A stretch of DNA of 64,000 bases. It comes from Marmoricola sp. OAE513. GTDB lineage: Bacteria; Actinomycetota; Actinomycetes; Propionibacteriales; Nocardioidaceae. Shown here in pieces: positions 31,207-40,026 of this stretch. The stretch is taken from assembly GCF_040546585.1 (NCBI RefSeq), contig NZ_JBEPOC010000001.1:930001-994000 (forward strand), written 5' to 3'. The translations under genes were made by a program, and so were the position numbers. The first letter of the stretch is position 1, and each line of letters begins with the position of its first letter. Below the pieces are notes generated by a model that searched no databases, was not told the origin of the DNA, and saw only the letters and a program-made list of their open reading frames with translations.

Positions 31207-33200
31207 GCCGTCTTCGCCGCCCGCACCTTGCGGTAGTTCCGCAACGCGTACCCGTAGCCGACCACCGCCAGCACCCCGAGCACGACGAGCAGCCAGGTCG
31301 GGACGGTGACCTCGTCGGCGTACGACGTCTGCTTGGCACCGGCGGGGACGCCCTGGAGCAGCGGTGCTCCGCCAGCCACGGCAGGCGCCGTCGCCGCACC
31401 GGACGGCACCGCCGTGGAGCCCGCGGTCGGGACACCGGTCGGGGTCACGCCCGGGGTCACCCCCGCAGTTGGGATGGCGGCCGGGTTCGTCCCGGGCCGA
31501 GCGCCGGGCTGTCCGCTGCCGGAGCCCGGGTTCGCCGCCGGCGCGTTCGCCTTCGAGACCGGGATGGTCGCGATCCGGCCGGTGCCCTTGTCCGAGCGCC
31601 AGCAGTCGACGAGGTAGGTCGCCTTGGCGCCGTTGCCGCTCACGCTCGCGACGAACTCGAGCGCGGTGCGCGGCGGCGTCCGGGGGTTGGAGTGCGGGGG
31701 CGGTCGACGGTCGAGCACCTCGTTGCGGGGCAGGTCGAGCTTGATCGAGCCGCTCGCGTTGTCCGGCACCTTGAACGACGGGAAGTACAGCGGCGCCGAG
31801 ACCACCAGCGGGTTGCCGAATGCAGTCTTGCCGGTCTGCCACCGGTCGGCGGTGAAGACCTGCCGCTTGGCCGAGCCGACGGTCACCCCGACCGACAAGG
31901 TGTCGGAGATGGCGTCGAGCTGGTTGAAGCCGAGACCAGCTGCCTGGCTGCGGATGTCCTCGGGCGCCTGCACCGTCGCCGTCCCGGCAAGGTTGATGAC
32001 CTCGCCCGGGCGGACCGACGCGGGAACGTCGAGCGAGATCGACAGACCCGTGGGTTGGTCGCGGGCGCGGGCGTCCTTGTCCGCGTTGGTGTCGTTGTAG
32101 ACGCAGATGAGCGTGACCTGCGCGCGCGACGTAGCGGCCTCGGCCGGCGGTGACGGGTTCAGCGGCGTCGGGCCGACGAGCAGCGCGATCAGCACGGCGA
32201 CCGCGGCGACCAGGCGGAGCCGCCGGTGCGAGGACACCGCCAGGAAGACCCCGCTCGCGACGAACGCACCGATCAGCAGCAGGGCCCAGGCAGGCAGACG
32301 CAGGCCGTCCGGCACCGTCGGTGGCGGGATCGCCTCGGCCGAGAGCGGACCGGTCACGGTCGGCGTCACGACCGCGGGGCTGCCCGGTGGCGCCGCACCC
32401 AGCGGCGGGGCCGCGACCGGCGCGCCGACAGCCGGGCCACCGAGCGGCGGAGCGGCCGGGGACACGCTCGGGGCGTCGGTCGGCTCGGCGAGCGCGGCCG
32501 CCGCGACCTTGACCGAGCCGAGCGCGGTGTCCTGGTCGGCCTTGAGCGCGCAGGCGACCGCGCGCTTCGGCTGCAGCAGGCTGTCGCTCTGCAGCGAACC
32601 GGTGAACGCCACCGCCTTGGGCTTGGTGGTCACCGGGTTGGTGACGATCTCCTCCGAGGGCAGCGAGAGCTTCAGGTCGCCGGTCGCCGAGCTCGGCACC
32701 AGGAACTCGGGCAGCGTCCAGGTCGTCGTGACCACCGGGGTACCCAGGGCCGACCTGGTGGTCTTCAGGTCGGAGATCCGGAGCAACCGCTGGCTGCTAC
32801 CGACCGCGACGTTGACACCGAAGTCGTCGCTGAGGAACGTGAACGCGGTGGACAGGTTGGTCGCCGTCGCGGCGGCACCGAAGGTGAAGGTCGCTTTACC
32901 CGTGAGCTTCACCGGCTCGCCGGGGGCGACCAAGGGCGGCGCCTTCACGTGCACCTTGACCGCGACCTTGTCACTGCCGCCGAGCGAGGGCAGGTCGAAG
33001 CCCAGGGAGGGCAGGCCGAGGCCGAGGCCGGCCGGCGTACGGATCTCCGACTCGAGGCCGGCGTACTGGCACTGGTAGGACGCCTCGGCGCTCAGGTCGT
33101 CGGTGGCCGGCGTGGCACCGCCGGCAGCCGGTGCCGGCGAGACCAGGAAGGCGACAGCCGCCAGGCCGAGCAGGCCACGGGGGACGGTGAAGAGACGCAT
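31203..33200 (-). CDS. Secreted membrane-anchored protein with two tandem DUF6801-like modules, 665 aa
   Basis: The signal peptide (FTVPRGLLGLAAVAFLV) is followed by module 1 (~residues 40-230), a Pro/Ala/Gly linker, a membrane helix, a short basic HRRLR loop, and a second signal-like helix. Module 2 (~residues 365-580) comes next, then another Pro/Gly linker, a last membrane helix (TWLLVVLGVLAVVGYGYA), and a basic tail. The modules share VAPGEPVKLTGKATF vs VRPGEVINLAGTATV, DDFGVNVAVGSSQR vs DTLSVGVTVGSAKR, and PSSATGDLKLSLPSEE vs PDNASGSIKLDLPRNE. Each starts and ends with a cysteine. The layout looks like a fusion of two adjacent paralogues. It is coupled (TGATG) to the FtsX permease. The function is unknown. 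Confidence 0.75.
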   Translation of the reverse strand: MRLFTVPRGLLGLAAVAFLVSPAPAAGGATPATDDLSAEASYQCQYAGLESEIRTPAGLGLGLPSLGFDLPSLGGSDKVAVKVHVKAPPLVAPGEPVKLTGKATFTFGAAATATNLSTAFTFLSDDFGVNVAVGSSQRLLRISDLKTTRSALGTPVVTTTWTLPEFLVPSSATGDLKLSLPSEEIVTNPVTTKPKAVAFTGSLQSDSLLQPKRAVACALKADQDTALGSVKVAAAALAEPTDAPSVSPAAPPLGGPAVGAPVAAPPLGAAPPGSPAVVTPTVTGPLSAEAIPPPTVPDGLRLPAWALLLIGAFVASGVFLAVSSHRRLRLVAAVAVLIALLVGPTPLNPSPPAEAATSRAQVTLICVYNDTNADKDARARDQPTGLSISLDVPASVRPGEVINLAGTATVQAPEDIRSQAAGLGFNQLDAISDTLSVGVTVGSAKRQVFTADRWQTGKTAFGNPLVVSAPLYFPSFKVPDNASGSIKLDLPRNEVLDRRPPPHSNPRTPPRTALEFVASVSGNGAKATYLVDCWRSDKGTGRIATIPVSKANAPAANPGSGSGQPGARPGTNPAAIPTAGVTPGVTPTGVPTAGSTAVPSGAATAPAVAGGAPLLQGVPAGAKQTSYADEVTVPTWLLVVLGVLAVVGYGYALRNYRKVRAAKTA

Positions 33201-35755
33201 CAGTTGGCTCCTTGACTCAGTGCGCTGGCGGGGCTGACCTGCGCTGCCCGTGCCAGCGGAAGCAGTGCGGCGGACCGTACGACGAGCACCACGAAGGCAC
33301 TCAGGACCAGGATCGGGATGAGGGGTACCCGGTGGACCGACGGGATCCCGAGCGCGGTCGCGATCAGCGACGACCCGGTCAGGCCGACCGCCAGACCGAG
33401 CAGGACGCCGACCACGGCAGCCGCCAGCGCGACGGCCTGGGTCCTGGTGAGCAGCAGGCTGCGCAGACCGGACTGCTCGAGGCCCAGTGCGCGCAGCACC
33501 GCGTGCTCGTGGCCTCGCTCAGCCACCGCGATCACCGTCACCAGCACCGCGCCGATCACCGCGACCAGGAGTGCCACCATGAGGAAGGCCGTGCTGGCCG
33601 CCGTCGTGACGGCGATCGCGCGGGACAGCTTCAGGTCCAGCAGGGCGGGACCACCGACGGGCACCTGGCCGGCGAGCACCGCCTCACCGCTGACCTCGGA
33701 GAGCACCTCGGCGCGGTCGGCACCGTCGGCCAGCCGCAGCCAGGCCGTCCGGACCTCGGTCTTCGCGCTGACCTGGTCGAGCAGGTCGGGAGCGACCAGC
33801 GCCGGCAGGTCGAAGTCGTCGAGGTAGACGACCTTCAGACCGGTCACGGTCCTCTCGGGCCCGACCAGCGAGACGCGCGCACCTGGCTTGAACGCCTTGA
33901 AGTAGTCGTTCGGCAGGTAAACCGTCTTCGCTGCGATCGTCGTGATCCCCCACGTCGAGGGCAGCGCCTTCTCCAGCTGGGACAGGTCCTGCCCGATGAC
34001 GCCCGTCGACAGCGTGACCTTGCCGCGCTCGCCCGGTCCCTCGAGCGTGACGTCCACGCCCTGGGGCAGTCGGACCAGTCGCGCCACTCCGTCGACGTCG
34101 CGGAAGCGCTCCAGGGAGTCAGACGTCAACGGCACCGAACCGACGGGAGCTCCGACGGTCAGGTCGGCGACCGGCAGGTCGTCGAGGCGCTGACTGCCCG
34201 AGGCGTGCAGGGACGACAGCAGCACCCAGGTCCCGGCCATCAGGACGGTCGCGAGCAGGACGGCGACGCCCTCGGCGGCCGCGCGGCCGGGGTCGCGGGA
34301 GACGCCGTTGGCTGCGAGCTGGGTGACCGTGCGCCGCGGTCGGTCGCGCAGGCGCCGGCTGATCTGCAGCGCGACCAGGCCCAGGGAGAACCCGAACGAC
34401 AGGAGCCCGCCGATCACGACGGCACCGAGGCCGAGCAGGACCCAGGTGCGGTGGCCGGAATCGACCAGGAGGAGCGCCGCGAGGCCCGCGACGAGCAGCA
34501 CCCCGCCGGTCGCGGCCGCCGTACGACGCCGCCCGGGAGCGCTGACCGTGCTCGACAGCACGGCTGCCGGCGGGATGCGGCTGGCCGCCCACGCGGGGAT
34601 CAACCCGGCCACGAGCGAGAGCAGGACGCCGGCACCGAAGGCAAGGGTGAGCCCGCCGAGCGGCACGGTGAACGCGTCCCCGGTGACCGTCGGGAGACCC
34701 GGGATGAGGCCCGTCAAGGGCAGCCCGGCACGTGCCAGCAGGACGCCGCCGACGAGCCCGACGATCGTGCCCGCGAGCCCGAGTGCGAGCACCTCTACGA
34801 GCACCAGGCCGAACGTCTGGCGGCGGGTCGTGCCGACGCTGCGCAGCAGCGCGAGGTAACGGCGTCGTGAGCCCAGCGAGACCAGGATCGCCGTGCCGAG
34901 GACGATCGCTGCAACGACGAGCGCGAGCGGCGAGAAGCTGAGGAGAACGGCCTTGATCGCCTTGAGACGGGTCTGCTCGGCCGAGCCCGCGCCCTGGACC
35001 AGCTCATCGGTGCCTTGGGCGAAGCCGCCCTGCCCCGCGGCGTTGACCCGGGTGACCAGGTCCTTCTGCGTGGTTCCGTCCGTGGCCCGGAGCAGCACCA
35101 CGTTGTCGCCGGGGACACCGGCGAACAGGCGGGCGGTCGCGTCCGGCACGATGCCGTAGATCGCGTTCGAGTACTCCAGCGAGCCTCGGACGTCGACGAC
35201 GCCGACCACCCGGAAGTTCGCCGCGCCCAGGGCCGGGCTGCCGAGCGAGACCAGGTCACCGAGCCGGATCCGCAGCTGGTCGAGGGAGTGCTGGGTCAGT
35301 CCGATCTCAGGACGATCGGCGACCGGAGCACGACCCTCGGCCCACCTCTGCCAGCGGAAGGACGGGTCGCCGGCCAGCGACTCCAGCTGGATGCCCAGCA
35401 CCGTCTTCCCCGTCCGGGCGACCGCGTTGGCGCGGGCGTACGAGGTCGAGGCCTGCACACCCTCGAGCGCCTCGAGCTTGCCGAGCTGGGCCCGGTCGAA
35501 CGACAGCGCACCCGACCCTCCCCCAGCGGACAGCGAGGAGTCGGACGTGCCGAGCTCCGTCCGTACGACGACGTCGCTGCCGCGCCAGGTGACCTCGAGC
35601 CCCTGGTCGATGGCCGAGCGCAACGAGGACGCGAGCACGAAGGCGGACGTCAGCAGCGACACAGCCAGGGCAACCGTGATCGCCAGTGTGAGGGCTCGAC
35701 CCGGGTTCCTGCGCAGCTGCGAGCGCAGCAGGTCGAGGAGGACGGAATCGGCCAT
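33200..35755 (-). CDS. FtsX-type ABC transporter permease, 851 aa
   Basis: This is a large permease of the MacB/FtsX type. TM1 is at the N-terminus (ALTLAITVALAVSLLTSAFV), followed by an extracytoplasmic region (~residues 45-265), a first FtsX block (ALVVAAIVLGTAILVSLGSR), central helices, and a second extracytoplasmic region. A C-terminal FtsX block (STAFLMVALLVAVIGAVLVT, then LLPLARAAQVSPASALSQG) closes it. Such proteins pair with a LolD-like ATPase. Its start overlaps the ATPase stop and its stop overlaps the two-module gene start, so the three form one operon. It probably moves lipids or proteins or drives a mechanical change, not solute import. Confidence 0.88.
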   Translation of the reverse strand: MADSVLLDLLRSQLRRNPGRALTLAITVALAVSLLTSAFVLASSLRSAIDQGLEVTWRGSDVVVRTELGTSDSSLSAGGGSGALSFDRAQLGKLEALEGVQASTSYARANAVARTGKTVLGIQLESLAGDPSFRWQRWAEGRAPVADRPEIGLTQHSLDQLRIRLGDLVSLGSPALGAANFRVVGVVDVRGSLEYSNAIYGIVPDATARLFAGVPGDNVVLLRATDGTTQKDLVTRVNAAGQGGFAQGTDELVQGAGSAEQTRLKAIKAVLLSFSPLALVVAAIVLGTAILVSLGSRRRYLALLRSVGTTRRQTFGLVLVEVLALGLAGTIVGLVGGVLLARAGLPLTGLIPGLPTVTGDAFTVPLGGLTLAFGAGVLLSLVAGLIPAWAASRIPPAAVLSSTVSAPGRRRTAAATGGVLLVAGLAALLLVDSGHRTWVLLGLGAVVIGGLLSFGFSLGLVALQISRRLRDRPRRTVTQLAANGVSRDPGRAAAEGVAVLLATVLMAGTWVLLSSLHASGSQRLDDLPVADLTVGAPVGSVPLTSDSLERFRDVDGVARLVRLPQGVDVTLEGPGERGKVTLSTGVIGQDLSQLEKALPSTWGITTIAAKTVYLPNDYFKAFKPGARVSLVGPERTVTGLKVVYLDDFDLPALVAPDLLDQVSAKTEVRTAWLRLADGADRAEVLSEVSGEAVLAGQVPVGGPALLDLKLSRAIAVTTAASTAFLMVALLVAVIGAVLVTVIAVAERGHEHAVLRALGLEQSGLRSLLLTRTQAVALAAAVVGVLLGLAVGLTGSSLIATALGIPSVHRVPLIPILVLSAFVVLVVRSAALLPLARAAQVSPASALSQGAN

Positions 35756-36480
35756 CAGCGTTGCCGGTCCAGCTTCCCGGCCCGCAGGACGTGGACGGAG
35801 TCGGCGAGGTCGGCGACGGCGAGGTCGTGGGTCACGAGCACGACGGTCTGGCTCAGCGCGGCGACGGTCTCGACGATGATGTCGAGCAGCCGCTGGGCGC
35901 TGTCGGCGTCCAGCGCACCGGTCGGCTCGTCGGCGAAGACGATCGCCGGCTCGGCGTACAGGGCGCGGGCGACGGCGACCCGCTGCTTCTGACCGCCGGA
36001 GAGCTGCTCGGGGGTGTGGTCCAGCCGGTCGGCGATCCCGAGCCGGTCGGCGAGGTCGACGAGACGCTCCTGGTCGACCGGGCGGCGGTCCAGGCGTACC
36101 GGGAGCACGATGTTGTCTCGGGCAGGCAGACCCGGGACCAGGTTGAAGGACTGGAAGACGAAACCGACCTCGCGGCGCCGCAGCCGCGTCACGGTCGCGT
36201 CGTCGGCCCGCGAGATCTCGACCCCGGCGAGCTGGATGCTGCCCTCGTCGGGCCGGTCCAGCCCCGCGAGCAGCTGCAGCAGCGTGGTCTTGCCCGAACC
36301 CGACGGACCGACGATCGCGGAGATCTTGCCCTGGGGCGCGACGAAGTCGATGCCGTTGACCGCGGCCACCGAGCTCCCGTCGGGCGCGAGGAACGACTTC
36401 ACCAGCCCGCGGGCGACGACGGGCGCGCTACCTTCCGCACCGTCTGCCGGGTCGAGATCACGTGCGACGGCTTCAGTCAT
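35755..36480 (-). CDS. ABC transporter ATP-binding protein (LolD/MacB type), 241 aa
   Basis: The ATPase partner of the FtsX permease. Walker A is VGPSGSGKTTLLQLLAGL, the Q-loop is GFVFQSFNLVPGLPARDNIV, the signature is EQLSGGQKQRVAVARAL, Walker B is VFADEPTGALD, and the H-loop is VLVTHDLAVADLADS. ATG 36480 gives the family length of ~240; longer frames are not conserved. It is the first gene of the operon. The 252-base gap to 36733 holds divergent promoters, and the stretch 36600-36625 is comparatively A/T-rich. Confidence 0.93.
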   Translation of the reverse strand: MTEAVARDLDPADGAEGSAPVVARGLVKSFLAPDGSSVAAVNGIDFVAPQGKISAIVGPSGSGKTTLLQLLAGLDRPDEGSIQLAGVEISRADDATVTRLRRREVGFVFQSFNLVPGLPARDNIVLPVRLDRRPVDQERLVDLADRLGIADRLDHTPEQLSGGQKQRVAVARALYAEPAIVFADEPTGALDADSAQRLLDIIVETVAALSQTVVLVTHDLAVADLADSVHVLRAGKLDRQR

Positions 36481-36732
36481 GTCGCCGGTACTCCTTCGGA
36501 TCGGTGCAGCAGGGGCGGGGCACGGTGGGTAGGCCACCACGACCGGCCCCACGGGAGGAATGGGGTTCGGAGGACGCCGCTTCAGTTCCGAAAGTCGACG
36601 TTGCTTGTAGACATTAGTCGTTCCAGGTCTCACGCGGAGTCGAGTCCAGATCTTGTGCACGCGCGGTTCGACAGTGCGAGGGGCGACGTACGCCCCGGCT
36701 CTCCGGGCGCTGACCCGTGGGATGCTCTCGCC

Positions 36733-37002
36733 ATGGAAAAGTCGATCCTCCGCATCCTGGTGACCTTCACCGTCGGGTTCCTCGCGATCGGGGCGGTTCT
36801 CGGGCTCATCGGTGTCGGCGACTGCGGCTCGGTGTTCAGCCCGGACGACGGCTGCGGCGAGACGCTGTCGGTGCAGCGCGCCCTGGTGATCGCGTTCGTC
36901 GGGCTCGGACTCACCTCGATGGCTGCGGCGATCTTCGCGGACGCCGGCGCGGGCGTTCCTGACACGACCGTCGACGAGACCCCGGGCGAGGACCTCCTCT
37001 GA
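36733..37002 (+). CDS. Small membrane protein, 89 aa
   Basis: The product starts MEKSILRILVTFTVGFLAIG and has a second hydrophobic segment VIAFVGLGLTSMAAAIFAD, with an extracytoplasmic loop containing two cysteines (VGDCGSVFSPDDGCGETLS). The tail is acidic. Its stop overlaps the next ATG (TGATG). I do not recognise a family; the cysteine pair in the loop could form a disulfide. Confidence 0.6.
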   Translation: MEKSILRILVTFTVGFLAIGAVLGLIGVGDCGSVFSPDDGCGETLSVQRALVIAFVGLGLTSMAAAIFADAGAGVPDTTVDETPGEDLL

Positions 37003-37268
37003 TGGCCGACCAGACCCGCCTCGAGCGCGTCGTCGGCGCGCTGACCAAGGCGGCCGGCGGACTGGTGGTCGGCGGGCTCGTCGTGCTGCTCGCGAACGCG
37101 CTGGTGATCGATCAGAAGAAGGTGCACATCATCGGACTCGGGGCCCTGCGCGCCGGCCTGCTGGTGGTCCTGCTGATCATCGTGACCGTGCTGGTCTCGG
37201 TCGTCGCGGGCAAGGTCCGCGGCAAGGGCCAAAGCCCGGACCAGGGCCCGGACCAGGGCTCGGACTAG
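37002..37268 (+). CDS. Small membrane protein coupled to upstream gene, 88 aa
   Basis: The ATG shares its A with the TGA of the preceding gene. The protein has two hydrophobic segments (GGLVVGGLVVLLANALVI and AGLLVVLLIIVTVLVSVVAG) separated by a short basic loop, and a charged Gln/Asp/Gly tail (SPDQGPDQGSD, a small repeat). The function is unknown. The stop shares CTAG with the convergent secreted protein gene. Confidence 0.55.
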   Translation: MADQTRLERVVGALTKAAGGLVVGGLVVLLANALVIDQKKVHIIGLGALRAGLLVVLLIIVTVLVSVVAGKVRGKGQSPDQGPDQGSD

Positions 37269-38254
37269 CGCTTCGCGTAGTTCGGGTGCGGCGACCAGAC
37301 CGTCGCTGTCCCCGACACCGTGGCCCGGTACTTGCGCGACCCGGTCGCACGGACCCGGTAGACGTTCTTGCCGGCTCCGTCGGTCGTCCGGGTCTTCAGC
37401 CGCTTCCACGGGCACGACGCGCACGTCCGGTAGGACAGCACGACCTTCCGGTGCGCCCAGGGCTGGTAGCGGTTCGCGACCGGCGAGTACCGCGTCAGCT
37501 TCGTGCGCAGCGTGACGGTCTTCCCCGCGCGGGACGCCGTCAGCGAGACCTTCGCGTCCATCTTCATCGTGGTGCGCGCGATGTTCTGCGGGACGTCGTC
37601 GTTGTCCACGTCCTTGGCGCCGGTCGGTCGGACCGTGTAGAGCCCGGTGCGCTCGTCGTCGTAGATCCGCCAGTAGTCACGGGCGGTGTGGTCGAAGGTG
37701 AACCGCTCGGCGAAGAAACCCCTGCGGTCGCGCGCCAGCCAGGACGCGTAGATCGTCTGCAGGCTGGTGCACCGCGGGCTGAGCGTGGCCTTGACCAGCT
37801 TCGAGCGGGCCTTCATCCGGATCTGGCTGGGCAGCACGAGGGAGCAGGTCGGCGGCGACCCGGCCGTGACGGTGAAGGCGAGCGAGTCCTGGTGGACCAC
37901 CAGATCGGCGTCGGTGGTCGTGATGTGGAACGTGTAACCCGTTGCCGGCGGGAGCGCACCGACTCTGAGCTGGGGCTTGGGGAAGCTGCCGTTGAAGACG
38001 TGCTGCTTCGTGCTCCCGACGACGTTGCCGCCCCGCTCGACCCAGTAGTCGTAGGTGCCGATCGGCGCGTTCTCGAGGTTCACCACGAACGGGCCGTTGA
38101 ACCCGGCGTAGTGCTTCGCCGCAGGCAGGGGCGACTCGATGACCGGGTCACCGGTGCCCACCGCCCCGGCCCCACCCGGTACGGCGACGAGGAGGGCGGC
38201 AGCGACCACGGCCACCACTCCACCGACCAGCGCGCGCACGTGCAACCTGCTCAC
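37265..38254 (-). CDS. Secreted hypothetical protein, 329 aa
   Basis: A clear signal peptide (ALVGGVVAVVAAALLVAVPG, then GAGA) is followed by two probable beta-sandwich regions. The first covers ~40-130 (VIESPLPAAKHYAGFNGPFV, TGYTFHITTTDADLVVHQ). The second half is rich in Thr, Arg and Lys (VSLTASRAGKTVTLRTKLTR, RKYRATVSGTATVW). There is a Cys pair near 140 and 161, and CASCPW near 278. I use GTG 38254; a TTG six bases downstream, better placed relative to GGGAGG, is an alternative. It is divergent from rmuC. No family is assigned. Confidence 0.65.
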   Translation of the reverse strand: MSRLHVRALVGGVVAVVAAALLVAVPGGAGAVGTGDPVIESPLPAAKHYAGFNGPFVVNLENAPIGTYDYWVERGGNVVGSTKQHVFNGSFPKPQLRVGALPPATGYTFHITTTDADLVVHQDSLAFTVTAGSPPTCSLVLPSQIRMKARSKLVKATLSPRCTSLQTIYASWLARDRRGFFAERFTFDHTARDYWRIYDDERTGLYTVRPTGAKDVDNDDVPQNIARTTMKMDAKVSLTASRAGKTVTLRTKLTRYSPVANRYQPWAHRKVVLSYRTCASCPWKRLKTRTTDGAGKNVYRVRATGSRKYRATVSGTATVWSPHPNYAKR

Positions 38255-38318
38255 CCCTCCCACAAGGCGTCCGAGAACCACCATCGTATGTGTCGGACCC
38301 ACCTGGCACGGTCGGAGC

Positions 38319-39491
38319 ATGGAGATTCTGCTTCCCCTGATGACCCTGCTCCTCGGCATCGCCCTGGGCGCCCTCGGCGTGCTGGCTCTGCGGCGTACGC
38401 CTTCCGCGGACGGCCCTGGTGTGCTCGGTGCCGCCGAGAACGCAGTGATCAAGGACGGCCTGGACCGCTTGCACGACCGGATGCGCGACCTGGAGCACCA
38501 ACGCGTCTCCTGGCAGAGCACGCTGCACCAGCAGGTCGACGAGGTCCGACACTCCACCGACTCGCTGCGGCGGGAGACCTCCGCGCTGTCGACCGCCCTG
38601 CGCAAGCCGCACGTGCGCGGCCAGTGGGGGGAGCTGCACCTGCGCCGGACGATCGAGCTCGCCGGGATGGTCGAGCACTGCGACTTCGAACAGCAGGTGC
38701 ACCTCGCCGGCGACGACGGCCAACCGGGGCAGACCGGTCTGCGACCCGACGTGGTCGTCCGTCTGGCCGGCGGCAAGAGCCTGGTGGTGGACGCCAAGGC
38801 GCCGCTCGCGGCGTACCTGGACGCCCTGACCACCGAGGATCTCGACGAGCAGGCGGCGTACCTGGCTCAGCACGCGCGGCACGTGCGCACCCACATCGAC
38901 CAGCTCTCGACCAAGGGCTACTGGCGTGCGCTGCAGCAGCACGGTGTCCCCTCGCCGGAGTTCGTCGTGCTGTTCCTCCCCGCCGAGTCGTTCCTGTCCG
39001 CCGCGCTCGACGCCGATCCCCGACTGCTGGAGTACGCCGCCGGGCGCAACGTCGTGCTGGCGACCCCGACCACGCTGATCGCCCTGCTGCGCACGGTCGC
39101 CCACGGGTGGACCACCGAGACACTGGCCGAGCGCACCCGGGAGATCCACCAGCTCGGCCGCGACCTCTACGCCCGGCTCGGCACGGTCGGCCGCCACCTC
39201 GACAAGCTGGGTAGGTCGCTGAAGAGCAGCGTCGAGTCGTACAACAGCGCGGTCGGCTCGCTCGAGAGCCGGGTTCTGGTCACCGCACGGCACTTCTCCG
39301 ACGTGGCCGAGATCGACGAACCCCTCGACTCCCCCCAGCCCGTCACGGAGGCACCGCGGCCGCTGACCGCGATCGAGCTCCTCGACGCGGTCGCGGAGGA
39401 ACGTCCCCAGCTGGTGGATCTGGTTGATCCGGATCACAGCCGCGGCCACGGCGTGGCTCACCCCGAGCAGAGGCGCGCAGACCTACGTTAG
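38319..39491 (+). CDS. rmuC: DNA recombination protein RmuC family, 390 aa
   Basis: An N-terminal membrane anchor (ILLPLMTLLLGIALGALGVL) and coiled-coil region (~residues 40-90) lead to the RmuC nuclease-like core: RGQWGELHLRRTIELAGM, TGLRPDVVVRLAGGKSLVVD, AKAPLAAYLDAL, ALQQHGVPSPEFVVLFLPAE and NVVLATPTTLIALLRTVAHG. This is the family's DUF/PD-(D/E)XK-like domain. RmuC limits recombination at inverted repeats in Escherichia coli. ATG 38319 begins the hydrophobic anchor. The next gene starts five bases after its stop. Confidence 0.9.
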   Translation: MEILLPLMTLLLGIALGALGVLALRRTPSADGPGVLGAAENAVIKDGLDRLHDRMRDLEHQRVSWQSTLHQQVDEVRHSTDSLRRETSALSTALRKPHVRGQWGELHLRRTIELAGMVEHCDFEQQVHLAGDDGQPGQTGLRPDVVVRLAGGKSLVVDAKAPLAAYLDALTTEDLDEQAAYLAQHARHVRTHIDQLSTKGYWRALQQHGVPSPEFVVLFLPAESFLSAALDADPRLLEYAAGRNVVLATPTTLIALLRTVAHGWTTETLAERTREIHQLGRDLYARLGTVGRHLDKLGRSLKSSVESYNSAVGSLESRVLVTARHFSDVAEIDEPLDSPQPVTEAPRPLTAIELLDAVAEERPQLVDLVDPDHSRGHGVAHPEQRRADLR

Positions 39492-39495
39492 TGGG

Positions 39496-40026
39496 GTGAG
39501 CGCACCCACCGTGTGGGAAGAAGGACGCTGGTCCGGGAGCCGGGTCACGCGGTTCTCGATCTTTGCGTGCGTGCTCCTCGTCATCGCCGACCTGGTCCCC
39601 GGGGGCGGTCTCGACCGGATCTTCGACGTCGGGTTCGTGGTGCTGTGCATCGCGATCGCGCTGGCGATCCGCCCCTCGGAGTTCTTCACCGTCGGCGTCC
39701 TGCCCCCGATGCTGCTCCTCGGCCTCTGCTCGGTCCTCGCGGTGCTGCACCGCAGCTGGATCGCGGCGTCCGACGACGGTCTCATCCAGGCCGTGATCTC
39801 CGGGCTGGCCCACCACTCCGGCGCCCTGCTCGGCGGGTACGTCCTGTGCCTGGGTGTGCTCGCGATCAGGTCACGCGTGCTACGCCGCGCCGACGGTGCT
39901 CACTCGAAGCGCGACGCGTCCCCGGCGCCGTACCGGATGACCTCGGCGGCACCCGAGGTGAGGTCCACGACGGTCGTGGGCAACGAACCGCACTCGCCGG
40001 AGTCGATGACCACGTCGAGCACCTGA
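39496..40026 (+). CDS. DUF6542-like membrane protein, 177 aa
   Basis: The start is GTG 39496 right after rmuC. Four hydrophobic helices are visible: FSIFACVLLVIADLVPGGG, FVVLCIAIALAIRPSEFF, TVGVLPPMLLLGLCSVLAVL, and a last helix after ISGLAHHSGALLGGYVLCL. The HHSGALLGGY motif fits my memory of DUF6542 proteins encoded beside ispH or xseA in actinobacteria. The last ~42 residues are read opposite the Sua5-type gene (127-base convergent overlap) and are probably an unconserved tail. Confidence 0.7.
   Translation: MSAPTVWEEGRWSGSRVTRFSIFACVLLVIADLVPGGGLDRIFDVGFVVLCIAIALAIRPSEFFTVGVLPPMLLLGLCSVLAVLHRSWIAASDDGLIQAVISGLAHHSGALLGGYVLCLGVLAIRSRVLRRADGAHSKRDASPAPYRMTSAAPEVRSTTVVGNEPHSPESMTTSST

Noticed and set aside
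30202-31842. Long leftward open frame opposite exonuclease III
   Set aside because: It is antisense to a complete exonuclease III gene and has shadow-frame composition with no recognisable domain.
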